This document shows, one piece after another, positions 32,460 through 42,915 of a stretch of 64,000 bases of DNA (position 1 is the first letter of the stretch; each line of letters begins with the position of its first letter). The stretch spans positions 2,427,001 through 2,491,000 of the forward strand of contig JAJHZJ010000013.1 in assembly GCA_023548195.1 (NCBI GenBank), given 5' to 3'. Source of the DNA: Bettongia penicillata ogilbyi (Eukaryota > Chordata > Mammalia > Diprotodontia > Potoroidae). The translations under genes were made by a program, and so were the position numbers. The notes beneath the pieces were generated by a model. The model ran no database searches. It saw only the letters and a list, made by a program, of their open reading frames with translations, and was not told where the DNA came from.

Positions 32460-32610
32460 ACCCAGTAGATTATAGTGGATTATAAACTCCTGGAGGGAAA
32501 CATGGAAGGGAAACATTGTTATTTCATTTTAGCAGACTCAACATGTAGCATAGGGCCCAGCACGCGCGCGCACACACACACTTTTCTGAATTGAATACAG
32601 CCAATACTAC
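32460..32610 (+). repeat. L2 3' end, sense, with embedded alternating GC/CA tract
   Basis: 'ttataaactcctggagggaa' and 'agcatagggcccagcac' follow the L2 3' end. It is then replaced by 'gcgcgcgcacacacacac' at about 32,562-32,580 before 'tttctgaattgaata', the expected terminus. Confidence 0.6.
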
Positions 32611-32619
32611 GAGTTTGCC

Positions 32620-33615
32620 TGCAGCCCAGGACACTTTTCAGAACAGAGGTGGGGCATCAGACCCTTCCATCATTTCCACAGGAATAAATTACTAAATAAA
32701 AGTCAAATGATGCCCCTTTAAAATCTCATGAGAGAGAAAGAGACCAGTTCATGCTGAAAGCAACTTTCCAGTCAAGGAGAGAGGGACAGAAAAAGGTGGG
32801 GTGGGGTGCAGGAGATGGGAGAACTTCATAAAAAATCATTTAACATAATATGTTTGAAAATTCCAAGGTACACATAGGTCTTATGAACAGTCAACAGTCA
32901 CAGCTTCAATTCCAACAGGGGAGGAGTGAGAGGAAGAACACCCAACTGAGATCTACATCAGAATCGTCACAGTAAGCAGCAAGCAGCATAAATTAGAGAT
33001 GCCTTTGAAGCCATCCCAGTAGACACTGAAGTCAGCTGCACTCTAACCTGAAACTACTTAGCAACAGCAGTAGATGATGCTACATTTCAAAACCTGGCCA
33101 TAAGAACGAATTGGAGGTTTACGTCTACCCAGAGATTTTTATTTTCGACAATCAACCAACTCTGAAAAGGTCTCTGTGGCTGTATTTACATCACCAAACT
33201 CCACAGGCTATTTTAAGAGAGTCCTCCTTCTGCTTCCAGGGGGAAGAGAAACTCTGAACCGCCAAGCAACCAGGAGCTGGCACCCTGGAAGACTTGGAAA
33301 GCAGACAACTTGGCCAAGACAGGCAAAAGCTTCAGGGACAGGTGGTGGATTGATGGCTGGCAGGACCAAGGAAAGGTTTGCCTTTACACTCAGGCAGCAG
33401 AAGAGAGGAGGGGCCTGAAGACAGCTAGGAATCAGCTTCCCAGCCCCCTTGCCCTCCTCCATGGGAGCACTGCCCCTGGCTGTCCATCTGCAAAGGAAAC
33501 AGTGTTGAGCACAAAAAGTCAGACAAGAGGAAAGAGGAAGGAGGAATGAGCAGAGTAGTTCAAGGCCGGGCAAGAGAGGTGACTCAAACAACTTTGTACT
33601 AAAGCAACTCATTAT
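32620..33615. other. Unique DNA, nothing recognised
   Basis: About 1 kb, relatively GC-rich near 33,200-33,560. A 159-codon minus-strand open frame (33,208-33,687) is the longest non-transposon frame in the window. It begins inside a SINE scrap, overlaps two plus-strand frames and has no recognisable domain. I leave it uncalled. Confidence 0.4.
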
Positions 33616-33617
33616 AT

Positions 33618-33742
33618 CCCAGGTGCCATGATGTAGCAGACAGAAATTTGCCCTTGGAAGCAGGAAAGACCTGGATGCAAGTGCCACCTCTGATACAGTA
33701 TGTGACTTTGGACAAATGATTTAATTTCTCAGTGTTCCAAAA
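33618..33742 (+). repeat. SINE fragment, sense
   Basis: 'aggtgccatgatgtagcaga', 'gacctggatgcaagtgccac', 'tgactttggacaaatgattt'. Head and core only. Confidence 0.5.
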
Positions 33743-33901
33743 TAAACTATCTAAAACTATAAATTATAGAAAAGTTACTGATCTGCTCAGGCAAAAGAGA
33801 GGGACAGGAGGAGTTTCCTACATCCACAAAATCATAGGTCTGGACCAAGAGAAATTGTAGAGAACATACAGAAATACGTCATTTTCCCTGTCCTCAACTG
33901 G

Positions 33902-34150
33902 CTCATTCATTCATTCATTCACCAATGTGCAATAAACTACACTAGGCACGGGGGGAAGGGCAATACAAATATGACAATGTCCTCGATAAGTTTATAATCT
34001 ACAGTGATTGGGGAATAGAATATATACACAGATGGTACATTGTACATTGGAAAAATATTGTATGAGGTCAAATGCCAGAGAACTTGCTTCCGGGGTGTTC
34101 AAAGAAAGCTATAAGGAAGCAATGGCATTTAAGCTAGACTTTGGATGGTT
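33902..34150 (-). repeat. L2 LINE 3' region, antisense
   Basis: Starts with 'cattcattcattcattcacc', the complement of the tail microsatellite of L2. Then 'actacactaggcacgggggg', and farther in 'gcatttaagctagactttgg'. Longer than most L2 pieces here. Confidence 0.65.
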
Positions 34151-34179
34151 GGGGAGGTCATGCACAGCTCTCTCTCTTA

Positions 34180-34485
34180 TTAATTAATGTGATCTTGGAA
34201 GTTAGGTACCTGAGGAAGATCAGAGTTCAAATCCCACTTTGGGCACTCAAGAGTAGTTTGACCTTGAACCAGTGCCTTAACCTCTGTGGGTAACACATGT
34301 GGGTATCACATTTATCATCTGTCAAATGAAAGGATTGGACTCAATAACCACTAAGGTCCCTTCCAACTCTTAATCTATGATCTTATATGTCACTTGTCTC
34401 TGCCTCAGTTTCCTTATTTGGAGAATGAGGACTAAACTAGATCATCTCTAAGGTCCCTTTCCTGCCCTAAAATTTCATAGCTCCT
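34180..34485 (+). repeat. SINE with L3/CR1-like tail plus a second tail scrap
   Basis: 34,180-34,392 has 'cagagttcaaatcccacttt', 'gccttaacctctgtgggtaa' and 'ggtcccttccaactcttaat'. 34,395-34,485 repeats the end part ('ctgcctcagtttccttattt', 'aaactagatcatctctaagg'). Confidence 0.6.
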
Positions 34486-34489
34486 ACAG

Positions 34490-35450
34490 CAATTACTGTC
34501 TGTAGCATTCATTTAGTAATTAATCATAGAATGCCTAATGACATCTCTTCTCTCTTTGCCTTGAACTATTACAAGCCTACCCTGACAAACCTCATTAATT
34601 GGTTCCATGAAAATACAAGGCAATTTGTGGGATTGGGAGGAGGGAGAATCAGCTCCTTTGGAACAGTATTATAAATGGGAGCTATAATCATGGTCATCCA
34701 AAATTTGGACAACAAAAGCTTAAAAATAGGTCTTTATGAAGAGCTAAGCCCGTTTAATTTTCGTACAGTCTCTCTCCCATTGATTGACTGATCCTTCTTT
34801 CCCCTCCCATCTCCTTTCTTTGGATCTAGCGACACCCCCCTCCTCACCCCCAGGTTTCTCACTGAGAGAAAGGAAGCAAAATAAGAACAGCTGGGGGAAA
34901 CAGCGCCTAAGACCCATTAAACTGCCGTGTGACCACAGCCTGACCCCAGTTTTGCAGTGAATTTTTGCGGGGGGCGGGGAATGGGGAACACAGCACTGCT
35001 CACAAGTAAAGCATACTAAGGTTTCACCCTGTCTACTCAAATCCTCTGGGCTAATGACAACTTTCAAATCACTCTCTTTACTGGGGTTCTTTCCTTTGTT
35101 TATCATCTCCCCTGTTCTTCCTCTCCTCCAGTGTCTCCCTACTTTTGCCTCCTGCCTCCCCCATATACTGAATCCAGGCCAGAGATCTGTCTTCAGTGAT
35201 GTGTTTAGCACCATGCCTGAGCCAAGGAAAGGACAACGAGGGACTTAATCAACATTAGCTAAAACTGACCCTTAATTATAGCCTTCCCTCATCCTGTAGC
35301 TTACAGCCTGACCCTTCCCAGAATTTAGACGATACTACTCAGGGTACTACTTCCTATTCTCAATGGACATGTTTTGGTTAGCAGATTTAAAATTATGTTT
35401 TGGATACAAATATCTCAGCACAATTTGCCATATGAGATGACAGTCACTAA
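34490..35450. other. Unique DNA, nothing recognised
   Basis: About 960 bases. A 156-codon minus-strand frame (34,744-35,214) is purine-rich on its coding strand, lacks motifs and is opposed by a 64-codon plus frame. I judge it chance. Confidence 0.4.
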
Positions 35451-35452
35451 AA

Positions 35453-35737
35453 TTGATGACGATAATGATGATAATGACAACATTTATATAGTGCTAACTA
35501 CGTGTCACACACTGTTCTAAGTGCTTAATAATTATCTCATTCAATCCTCACAACAACCCTGGGAGGTAGATGTTATTCACATATATCCCCGTTTTACAGA
35601 TGAAGAAAATGAGGTAAATATGTAAGGGGACTTGCCCAGGGTCAAACAGCTAAGAAAGAATCTGAGGCCACATTTGAACTCAGGTCTTCCTGATCCAGGG
35701 CTGACATTCTATCCACTGTGTCACCTCACTGCCCTTC
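35453..35737 (-). repeat. MIR-type CORE-SINE, antisense, full length
   Basis: 'atttatatagtgctaactac', 'ttatctcattcaatcctcac', 'cgttttacagatgaagaaaa', 'atttgaactcaggtcttcct' and head complement 'atccactgtgtcacctcact'. Confidence 0.85.
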
Positions 35738-35772
35738 TTCAAAACTAAACTTGTCCAAAATAAAGCTCATCT

Positions 35773-35935
35773 TTCCCTTTACCAAGGGTGGGGAACTTGT
35801 GGCCTCAAGGCCACATGTGGCCCTCTATGTCCTCAAGTGCTGCCTTTTGAATCCAAACTTCACAGAACAAATCCCCTTAAGAAAAAGATTTGTTCTGAGG
35901 ACCTAGGGCCTCAAGAGAGTCTAAACCCTCCCCAC
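35773..35935. mobile_element. hAT-like palindromic MITE
   Basis: Left end 'agggtggggaacttgtggcc' is followed by 'ctcaaggccacatgtggccc', 'atccaaacttcacagaacaa', 'gatttgttctgaggacctag' and a decayed right end 'aaccctccccacc'. Inverted internal symmetry is visible around 35,865-35,895. Same family as 27,128-27,243. Confidence 0.7.
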
Positions 35936-35939
35936 CTCC

Positions 35940-36428
35940 TACCTTGCCTATTATTATAGAAGGCACCACCATCCTCCCAGTGCTTCAGGCTCACAACCTA
36001 GGAGTCATCACCTAGTTCCAATCTGTTGCCAAGGTCTGTCAATATCACCTCTACAAAATCTCTTCTATATGCCCCATTCTCCCCTCTGACACTGCCAACA
36101 CTCACTTCATGACTGGATTATTTCAATGGCCTGTTGATGGGTCTGCCTGCCTCAAGTCTCCCCATTCCAAACCATCCTTCATTCAGTCACCTAAGTGACT
36201 TTCCTACAGTGCAGGTCTGATCACATCCCTTCCTATTCAGTAAACTCCAATGGTTACCTCTCTCCTCCAGGATAAAATACAAAACACTATTCCGTCTTCA
36301 AAGCTCTTCATAACGTACCCCCTCCTACCTTCCAGTCTTCTTACACCTTACTTCCTATCATATATTTTTCAATCCAATGAAACTGGACAACCTTGCTTCA
36401 CCCCAATTTCACTGGAAAGGCTTCTAAC
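35940..36428 (+). repeat. L2 LINE, sense, internal 3' region
   Basis: 'ttcatgactggattatttca', 'acctaagtgactttcctaca', 'gtgcaggtctgatcacatcc', 'aatggttacctctctcctcc', 'aggataaaatacaaaacact'. This is a known order from L2. It stops abruptly at about 36,428, where the old L1 begins. Confidence 0.75.
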
Positions 36429-36429
36429 T

Positions 36430-38600
36430 TATTTTTAAAATAAACCTATTTATTAGCTAATTTTACCTATCATACATAACTTACTTTAAGAAAGTTCCAT
36501 TTATTTCTGTGTTTTTAACAGGAATTACGAGTATTGCATTTTGTCAAAAAGTTTTCCTCCATGTAGTGAAATAATCATATGATTTTAGTTGTTAATATGG
36601 TCAATTATATGCTTATAGTTTTCCTAACATTGAACCAGTCCTGATCTACCGGCAAAAATCTAGTCTGGTCATGGGATATAATCTTTGTGATATACTGCTA
36701 TAATCTTCTTACTAGTGTTTTATTTAAATTATTTGCATCAATAGACATTAGGGAAATTGGTCTATGGTTTTCTTTTTCTGGTTAGATTCTCCCTGATTAA
36801 GGTATCAAGACTACATTTATGTCACAGAATTTGGTAGGATTTCTTTCTTTGTACAGAATAAGCATGCAAAGTAGCAAAGTAATGAATTTATATAATATTA
36901 GAATTCATTGTTCTTTAAATGTTTGAAATAATTTGTTTGTAAATCCATTTGGTCCTAGGTTTTTTTTTCCCTTTAGGTAGTTCATTTATGGCTTCTTTAT
37001 TTTCTTCTTCTAAGATAGAGTTGGTTTAGTATTTTGTTCCCTGTTCTGTTAATCTTGGCAATTTATATTTTTGTATATATTGATCCACTTAATTTTGATT
37101 GTCAGTTTTAGTGGCACATAGTTGGGCAAAAGAGATTCCAATAAATTCTTTTATTTCATCTTCACTATCTGTGAATTTATATTTTTCATTTTTGACATTG
37201 ATAATTTGATTTTTTAAAGTCAAATTAATCAATGGATTATCTATTTTGCTGATTTTTTAAAATAGCTTCTGCTTTTATTAGTTCAACAGTTGTTTTACTT
37301 TCTATTTTGTTAATCTCTCCTTTGATTTTTAGAACTTCTATTTGGTATTTAATTAGGAGTTTTAATTTGTTGGTTTTCTAATTTGTATGGTACATGCCCA
37401 ATTTGTTGATCTACTTGTTCTCTCTTTTATTAATGACAGCATTCAGAGATATAAATTTTCCCCTATATATTGCTTTGGCTATAACCCATAAATTTTGGTA
37501 TATTATCTTTAACAAAATTATTGATTGTTTCCGAGATTGGTCTTTAACCCACCCATTCTTTAGGAATGCATTATTTAATTTCTATAATTTTAAATCTATG
37601 CCTCAAAGATCCTTTATTAAATGCAATTTTATTGCATAATTTTAGTCAGGAAAAGATGCATTTAATATTCCTTCTTTTCAACATGTTTGTGACATTTTTT
37701 TGCCCTAATACATGGTCAATTTTTGTGACACTGTCATGAACAGCTGAGAAATAGATATACTCCTTTCTATTACCATTCAGTATTCTTAAAACTCTATCAT
37801 ATCTAACTTTTGTATTTATCTCCTTAACTTGTTGATTTTATGGTTAGATTCATCTAAGTCTGAGAGGATAAATAGATGTCCCCCATTATTATAGTTTTAC
37901 TATATACTTCCTATTAAAACTCATTTAGTTTATCCTTTAAGAATTTAGATGCTATGCCTTTTGATAAATATATGTTCAGTATGGACCTTACCTAAATTTA
38001 TTTTCTGTAGCAAAGTGTAGTTTCCCTGTTTATCTCTTTTAGTTAGGTCTGTTTTTGCTTTGCTTTGCCTGAGAGATCATGTTTGCTGCCCCTGACATTT
38101 TTACTTCAGCTAAAGCATGGGTAGTGCAGTGGATAGAGCACCAGTTCAGGAGTCAGGAGGACTTGAGTTCAAATCTCACCTCAGACACTTGACACTCACT
38201 AGCTGGGTGACTTTGGGCAAGTCACTTAACCCCCACTGCCTCATCCTAGGTCATCTCCAGTCATCTTGATGAATATCTGGTCACTGGATTCAGATGGCTC
38301 TGGAGGAGACATGAGGCTGGTGACCTGCACAGCCCTCCCTCACTCAAAACAAAGTCAAGTGCAAGTCATGTCATCTGGTCTTCTTCAGCAATGAAGGATG
38401 AACACACACTAATGGGTTCTGCTCCAACTCCTTATTTTAACTATGTGCATGTCTGTTTCTATATGTATCTTTCTGTTTCTAGCAGGTTTTTTGTAACCAA
38501 CATACTGTTGGATGTTGATCTCCAATCCATTCTGTCCTCTTCTGTTTTATGGGTTGTTCATCCCATTCACATTCATGGTTACTACTACTGCATATTTCTC
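36430..38600 (-). pseudogene. ORF2: L1 ORF2 remnant: endonuclease and N-terminal RT
   Basis: Minus-strand translation gives recognisable L1 landmarks. Near 38,560-38,590 it reads NVNGMNNPIKQKRTEW, the start of the apurinic-type endonuclease. Near 36,920-36,970 it reads GPNGFTNKLFQTFKEQ and near 36,730-36,770 HRPISLM-IDAN, both from the reverse-transcriptase finger region. Near 36,540-36,560 it reaches a decayed form of the first catalytic block. Stops and frameshifts are many. The catalytic FADD block and C-terminus are absent. A SINE interrupts it at 38,112-38,405. Confidence 0.8.
38112..38405 (+). repeat. SINE with RTE-like tail, inserted in L1 ORF2
   Basis: Head 'gcatgggtagtgcagtggat', B-box-like 'gagttcaaatctcacct', 'gggcaagtcacttaaccccc', then 'catctccagtcatcttgatg' and end 'tcttcttcagcaatgaagga', matching the RTE LINE terminus. 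A near sibling is at 44,622-44,934. Confidence 0.8.
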
Positions 38601-38645
38601 TCTATCCTATTCTATTATATACTACTCTTTTTTACATTGTCCCTT

Positions 38646-38866
38646 CCTCAAGATTCTGTTTTGTATCTGACACCTTTCCTTAATCTATTCTTCCTCTCCA
38701 CTCCCCACTCTTAATCCCTTTCCCTCCTGCTTCCCTTTTGGGTAACATGTATCTCTGTACCTAACTCTGTGTATATGTATAGTCTTCCGCCTAGAATTAG
38801 TTCAGACTAGAGTGAGATTCAAGTGCTGCCCATACACTTCCATTGCCCCTTCAACCGTATAAATTT
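38646..38866. repeat. Left arm of 221-bp inverted duplication
   Basis: This part of the L1 inter-ORF spacer is repeated as its reverse complement at 42,916-43,136. I count about 8 mismatches in 221 positions, roughly 96% identity. Confidence 0.9.
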
Positions 38867-39084
38867 TTCCTTATGTACCCCATATATGTGAAATACTTTT
38901 CCCCTTCTTCCTCTTCCTTTCTTCCTCTCCCAGAGCGTTCCTCTTTCTCCCTTCTCCATTCTTTAGAAATCATCTCAATATAATAAAATCATACCCAGGC
39001 TTTCAGTCTAATTAAATTCCCTCTAAGATAGCCCCCCCAAATGAGATAAACTTCTGAGAGGTTACACATATCATCACCCCATAT

Positions 39085-39100
39085 AAGAATACAAACAGAT
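39085..39100. repeat. Left target-site duplication of HAL1 B
   Basis: 16-bp 'aagaatacaaacagat', repeated exactly at 42,062-42,077 after the A-rich tail. Confidence 0.9.
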
Positions 39101-39588
39101 GGGGGGCGGAGCCAAGATGGCGGAGTAGAAGGACGCACGTTTACGAGCTCCGAAACCAAAGCCCATAGAATTAATGTAAAAAGAGACCCCCATAACTTCT
39201 GGGTCAATACAAGGTGTGCAGAAACGGAGTGGAAGAGATTTCCATGCCAGAGAGCCCTGAAGAGCTGTCTCCAGGGTCCATCGCGCCCCGGAAAGCGGAC
39301 CCCACCCCAATGCTGCCCTGGCCGCGGCCTCAGAGAAGCTGACCCGAGCAGGCTTTAGGGACGGAAACTGCGGCAGCCGGGAAAGTCCCTCCACCCACAG
39401 AAGCTACAGGTCAGTGAGAAAGAAGGCTGGGCTAGAGGAGGGGAGCGGAGCGTCTCCGTGACTCGGGCCCCCTCGGGAGGAAGCAGCAGCGGCAGAGACA
39501 GGGGCAGGAAGCGGCGGAGGCAAAGGGGTGGGCGACGGCTGAGGCAGCAGCGGCCCGAGACTCAGGAATCCCCCAGCAGCAGGCAGGA

Positions 39589-39813
39589 TCTTCATTACGG
39601 AAGGTTTCTGCATAAAACCTGACGGAGCTGAGCCTGGGAGACGGCCCTGCCCCCACCCCGCTCTGTTACTGAAGGCCTCCACATAAAGCCCCTGAGGGAA
39701 CTGAGCCTAGGAGGCGGGCCCCCCACCCCAACCCCACCCGCTCCATTCCTGAAAGTCTCTGCATAAAGCCCCTGAGGGAACTGAGCCTGGGAGGCGGCCC
39801 TGCCTCTACCCCA
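39589..39813 (+). promoter_or_regulatory. Triplicated 5' UTR unit of HAL1 B
   Basis: Three imperfect units start near 39,589, 39,661 and 39,741. Each has 'gaaggt-tctgcataaa' then 'gagggaactgagcctgggag' and a C-rich end. HAL1 A and C have one unit each (about 28,537-28,600 and 52,660-52,722). By analogy with L1 promoter monomers in other mammals this may affect promoter strength. That is inference. Confidence 0.75.
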
Positions 39814-39932
39814 GCGCCAGAACTAAAGCTTGCCGCGGAAAGCCCATTTAAATCTCAGAGGCCAAGCACTAGCTGGGCGGATCCAGGTGGGGGTGGAAAG
39901 GAATCTCAGAAATCAAGTAACTGGCTGGGAAA

Positions 39933-41033
39933 ATGCCTAGAAAAGGGAAGAAAAATAAGACTATAGAGAGTTTTTTCCAACAAATGCAAATGATCCCGAC
40001 CTTCAGATCTGATGACGAGGACGTATTCTTGCCATCAGGGAAAGACGTGGAGGGCGGGGCCTCTGCACCCCAGACACCCCAGGGGGGTGGCAGGTGGGCT
40101 CAGGCCTTGGAAGAGCTCAAAAAGGATTTTGAAAAGCAAGTTAGACAGGTGGAGGAAAAACTGGGAAGAGAAATGACAGAGATGCAAGAAAAGTATGAAA
40201 AACGGGTCAATACCTTGGTAAAGGAGACCCAAAAAAATGCTGAGGAAATTAACACCTTGAAAAATAGGCTCACTCAATTGGCAAAAGAGGTTCAAAAAGC
40301 CAATGAGGAGAAGAATGCTTTCAAAAGCAGAATGAGCCAAATGGAAAAAGAGGTTCAAAAGCTCACTGAACTTAATAGTTCTCTCAAAATTAGAATGGAA
40401 CAGATGGAGTCTAATTACTTTACGAGAAACCAAGAAATCACCAAACAAAACCAAAAGAATGAAAAAATGGAAGAGAATGTGAAATATCTCATGGGGAAAA
40501 CAACTGACCTGGAAAATAGATCCAGGAGAGACAATTTAAAAATTATGGGACTACCTGAAACTCATGATCAAAAAAAGAGCCTAGACATCATCTTCCATGA
40601 AATTATCAAGGAAAACTGCCCTGACATTCTAGAACCAGAGAGCAAAATAAGTATTGAAAGAATCCATCGATCACCACCTGAAAGAGATCCAAAAAGAGAA
40701 ACTCCTAGGAACATTGTGGCCAAATTCCAGAACTCCCAGCTCAAGGAAAAAATCTTGCAAGCAGCTAGAAAGAAACAATTCCAGTACTGTGGAAATACAA
40801 TCAGGATAACTCAAGATCTAGCAGCTTCTACATTAAGGGATCGAAGGGTGTGGAATAGGATATTCCAGAAGTCAAAGGAACTAGGACTCAAACCAAGAAT
40901 CACCTACCCAGCTAAACTGAGTATAATACTTCAAGGGAAAATATGGTCTTTCAATGAAACAGAGGACTTTCAATCATTCTTAATGAAAAGACCAGAGCTG
41001 AAAAGAAAATTTGACTTTCAAACACAAGAATGA
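39933..41033 (+). CDS. ORF1: HAL1 B ORF1 protein (L1 ORF1p-like), intact, 366 aa
   Basis: ORF1p-type proteins bind L1 RNA as trimers and act as nucleic-acid chaperones in cytoplasmic RNPs. Visible here: a basic N-terminus with NKTIESFF at residues 8-15 (PIP-box-like); an acidic/proline linker to about 55; a long coiled coil about 55-190 with repeated KEVQK blocks 21 residues apart (KEVQKANEEK, KEVQKLTELN); an RRM about 198-285 starting ENRSRRDNLKIMGLPE, with NIVAKFQ and ILQAARKKQFQY as later strands and helix; and a C-terminal domain about 290-355 with RITQDLAASTLRDRRVW and PRITYPAKLSIIL. This is slightly longer than human ORF1p (338). The ATG is the first in a shared context in all three copies. 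It has no partner ORF2 in this element. Expression is unknown. Confidence 0.9.
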   Translation: MPRKGKKNKTIESFFQQMQMIPTFRSDDEDVFLPSGKDVEGGASAPQTPQGGGRWAQALEELKKDFEKQVRQVEEKLGREMTEMQEKYEKRVNTLVKETQKNAEEINTLKNRLTQLAKEVQKANEEKNAFKSRMSQMEKEVQKLTELNSSLKIRMEQMESNYFTRNQEITKQNQKNEKMEENVKYLMGKTTDLENRSRRDNLKIMGLPETHDQKKSLDIIFHEIIKENCPDILEPESKISIERIHRSPPERDPKRETPRNIVAKFQNSQLKEKILQAARKKQFQYCGNTIRITQDLAASTLRDRRVWNRIFQKSKELGLKPRITYPAKLSIILQGKIWSFNETEDFQSFLMKRPELKRKFDFQTQE

Positions 41034-42061
41034 GAAGAAGCATGAAAAAGGAAACAGCAAAGAGAAGTATTAAGGGACTTACCAGAAGTGAACTGTTCAC
41101 ATTCCTACAGGGAAAGACAATATTTCTAACTCTTAAAACTTTTCAGTATCTGGGTACTTGGTGGGACCACACATACACATGTACACGCATGCACACACAT
41201 ACACACATGCACACACATACAGAGATAGAGAGCACAGATTGAACTGAATAGGATGGGACCATACCTTAAAAGAAACTAAGGTAAATGGTGAGAGAGAAAT
41301 GTAGTGGGAGGAAAGAGGGGGAAATGGAAGGGGGTAACTATATGTCATTTAAGAGGCAGGTAGGAGTTTTTTTTAGTGGAGGGAAAAAGAGGAGAGCTGA
41401 GAAAAAAAAGAAAACAACAAGAAGTTTACCCTCATCACATTTGACTAAACGAAGGAGTGAAATGCACACTCATTTTGGTATGAAAACCTATCTTACAGTA
41501 TAAGAAAGTGGGGGAAAAGGAGATATTGCAAGGGGGGATGATGGAAGGGAGGGCAAAGGGAGGAGGGAGCAATTTGAAGTCAACACTTGGGGAGGGACAG
41601 GATCAAAAGACAGAAGAGAAACAATGAGGGGCAGGTTAGGAGGGATGGTAATCCAGTTAGTCTTACACAACACGACTATCAGGGAGGTCATTTGCAAAAC
41701 TACACAGATATGGCCTATATTGAATTGCCTGCCTTCCCAAAGGGAATGGGTGGGGAGGGAGGGATGGGGAGAATTTGGAACTCAAAGTTTTAGGAACAAC
41801 TGTTTAGTATTGTTGTTGCAACTAGGAAAGAAGACATACAGTTAAGGAGGAATAGAAAGTCATCTGACCCTACAGGAGAAAAGAGAAGATGGAGACAAGA
41901 GAAGGGAGGGATGACAGAAGAGAGGGCAGATTGGAGATAGGGAAAATTAGATTGCTTGGGGTATTGGGGTGGGGGGAGGGGATAAAAGGGAGAAAATTTG
42001 GAACCCAAAAATTTGTGAAAATGAATTTAAAAAGTTAAATAAATAAATAAATTTAAAAAAA

Positions 42062-42077
42062 AAGAATACAAACAGAT
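42062..42077. repeat. Right target-site duplication of HAL1 B
   Basis: Exact copy of 39,085-39,100. L1 spacer sequence resumes immediately after it. Confidence 0.9.
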
Positions 42078-42868
42078 TAAGCATGTCTAGTTCCTTATGA
42101 TTTCTCACTCATCTTTACCTTTTTATGCTTCTCTTAAATCCTATGTTTAAATGTCAAATTTCCTATTCAGCTCTTGGTCTTTTCATCAGGAATGCTTGAC
42201 AGTCCTACTTCACTAAATATTCGTTTCCCCCTTCCCCTGCACTCTGTAGAAAAGTATACTCAGTTTTCCTGGGTAGGTTATTCTTGGTTCTAATAGTAGC
42301 TTTTTTGCCTTTCAAAGTATCATATACCAAACCATTCTTTTCTTGATTAGTGATGACTGCTTAATCTTGTGTGATCCTACTTGAATTCTTTCTTTTTGGC
42401 TGCCTATAGTATTTTCTCCTTGACCTGGGAGTTCTGATTTTGGCTACAACATTCCTGGGAGTTTTCATTTTGGGATTTCTTTTATGAGGTAACTAGAGGA
42501 TTCTTTCAATCTCTAAGATACTTCAGCAATTTTCTTTTATAATTTCTTGAAATATTATGTTTTTGCTCTTTTTCATTCAGGGCTTTCAGACCAATGATTC
42601 TTAAATTCTCTCTCTTAGACTGATTTCCAGATAGGTGGTTTTTCCTGTCACAGACTTCATATTTTCTTCTATTTTATTAGTCTTTTGACTTTGTTTTATT
42701 ATTTCTTAATATCTCATGAAGTCATTAGCCTCCATTTGATTAATTCTAATTTTAATGAGTTATTTTCTCCAGTAAGTTTTGTACCTCTCAGACTAAGCTA
42801 TTAATTCTCTTTTCCTAACTATCTTAGTTAGCCCTTAGTTTTTAAAAATCTTTTTTTTTAAAAAATCT

Positions 42869-42911
42869 ATTTAGCTTTTACTTTAACTCCATATTTAGCT
42901 TTTACTTTAAC
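42869..42911. repeat. Short tandem duplication at inverted-repeat edge
   Basis: 'atttagcttttactttaac' occurs at 42,869-42,887 and 42,893-42,911, with a 24-base period. It ends 4 bases before the right arm of the inverted duplication, so both may come from one repair event. Confidence 0.85.
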
Positions 42912-42915
42912 CCTT

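Larger units (their letters stand above)
39101..42061 (+). mobile_element. HAL1 (half-L1) retrotransposon B, full length with intact ORF1
   Basis: Begins 'ggggggcggagccaagatgg' and has an 832-base GC-rich 5' UTR. That is longer than in A and C because a 72-80-base unit occurs three times (39,589-39,813). The intact ORF1 is 39,933-41,033. The 3' UTR has a CA-rich tract at 41,170-41,220 and G/A-rich runs near 41,510-41,780. It ends 'gttaaataaataaataaatt' plus A-run, with AATAAA signals. Perfect 16-bp target-site duplications flank it. It lies in the inter-ORF spacer of an older L1 in opposite orientation. ORF2 is absent. Short duplications and an open ORF1 suggest fairly recent insertion relative to the surrounding repeats. 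Confidence 0.92.

Noticed and set aside
33208..33687. 159-codon minus-strand open frame
   Set aside because: It starts inside a SINE fragment, has no domain, and is overlapped by two plus-strand frames of similar quality.
34744..35214. 156-codon minus-strand open frame
   Set aside because: Biased composition, no motif and no splice or promoter context that I could support.
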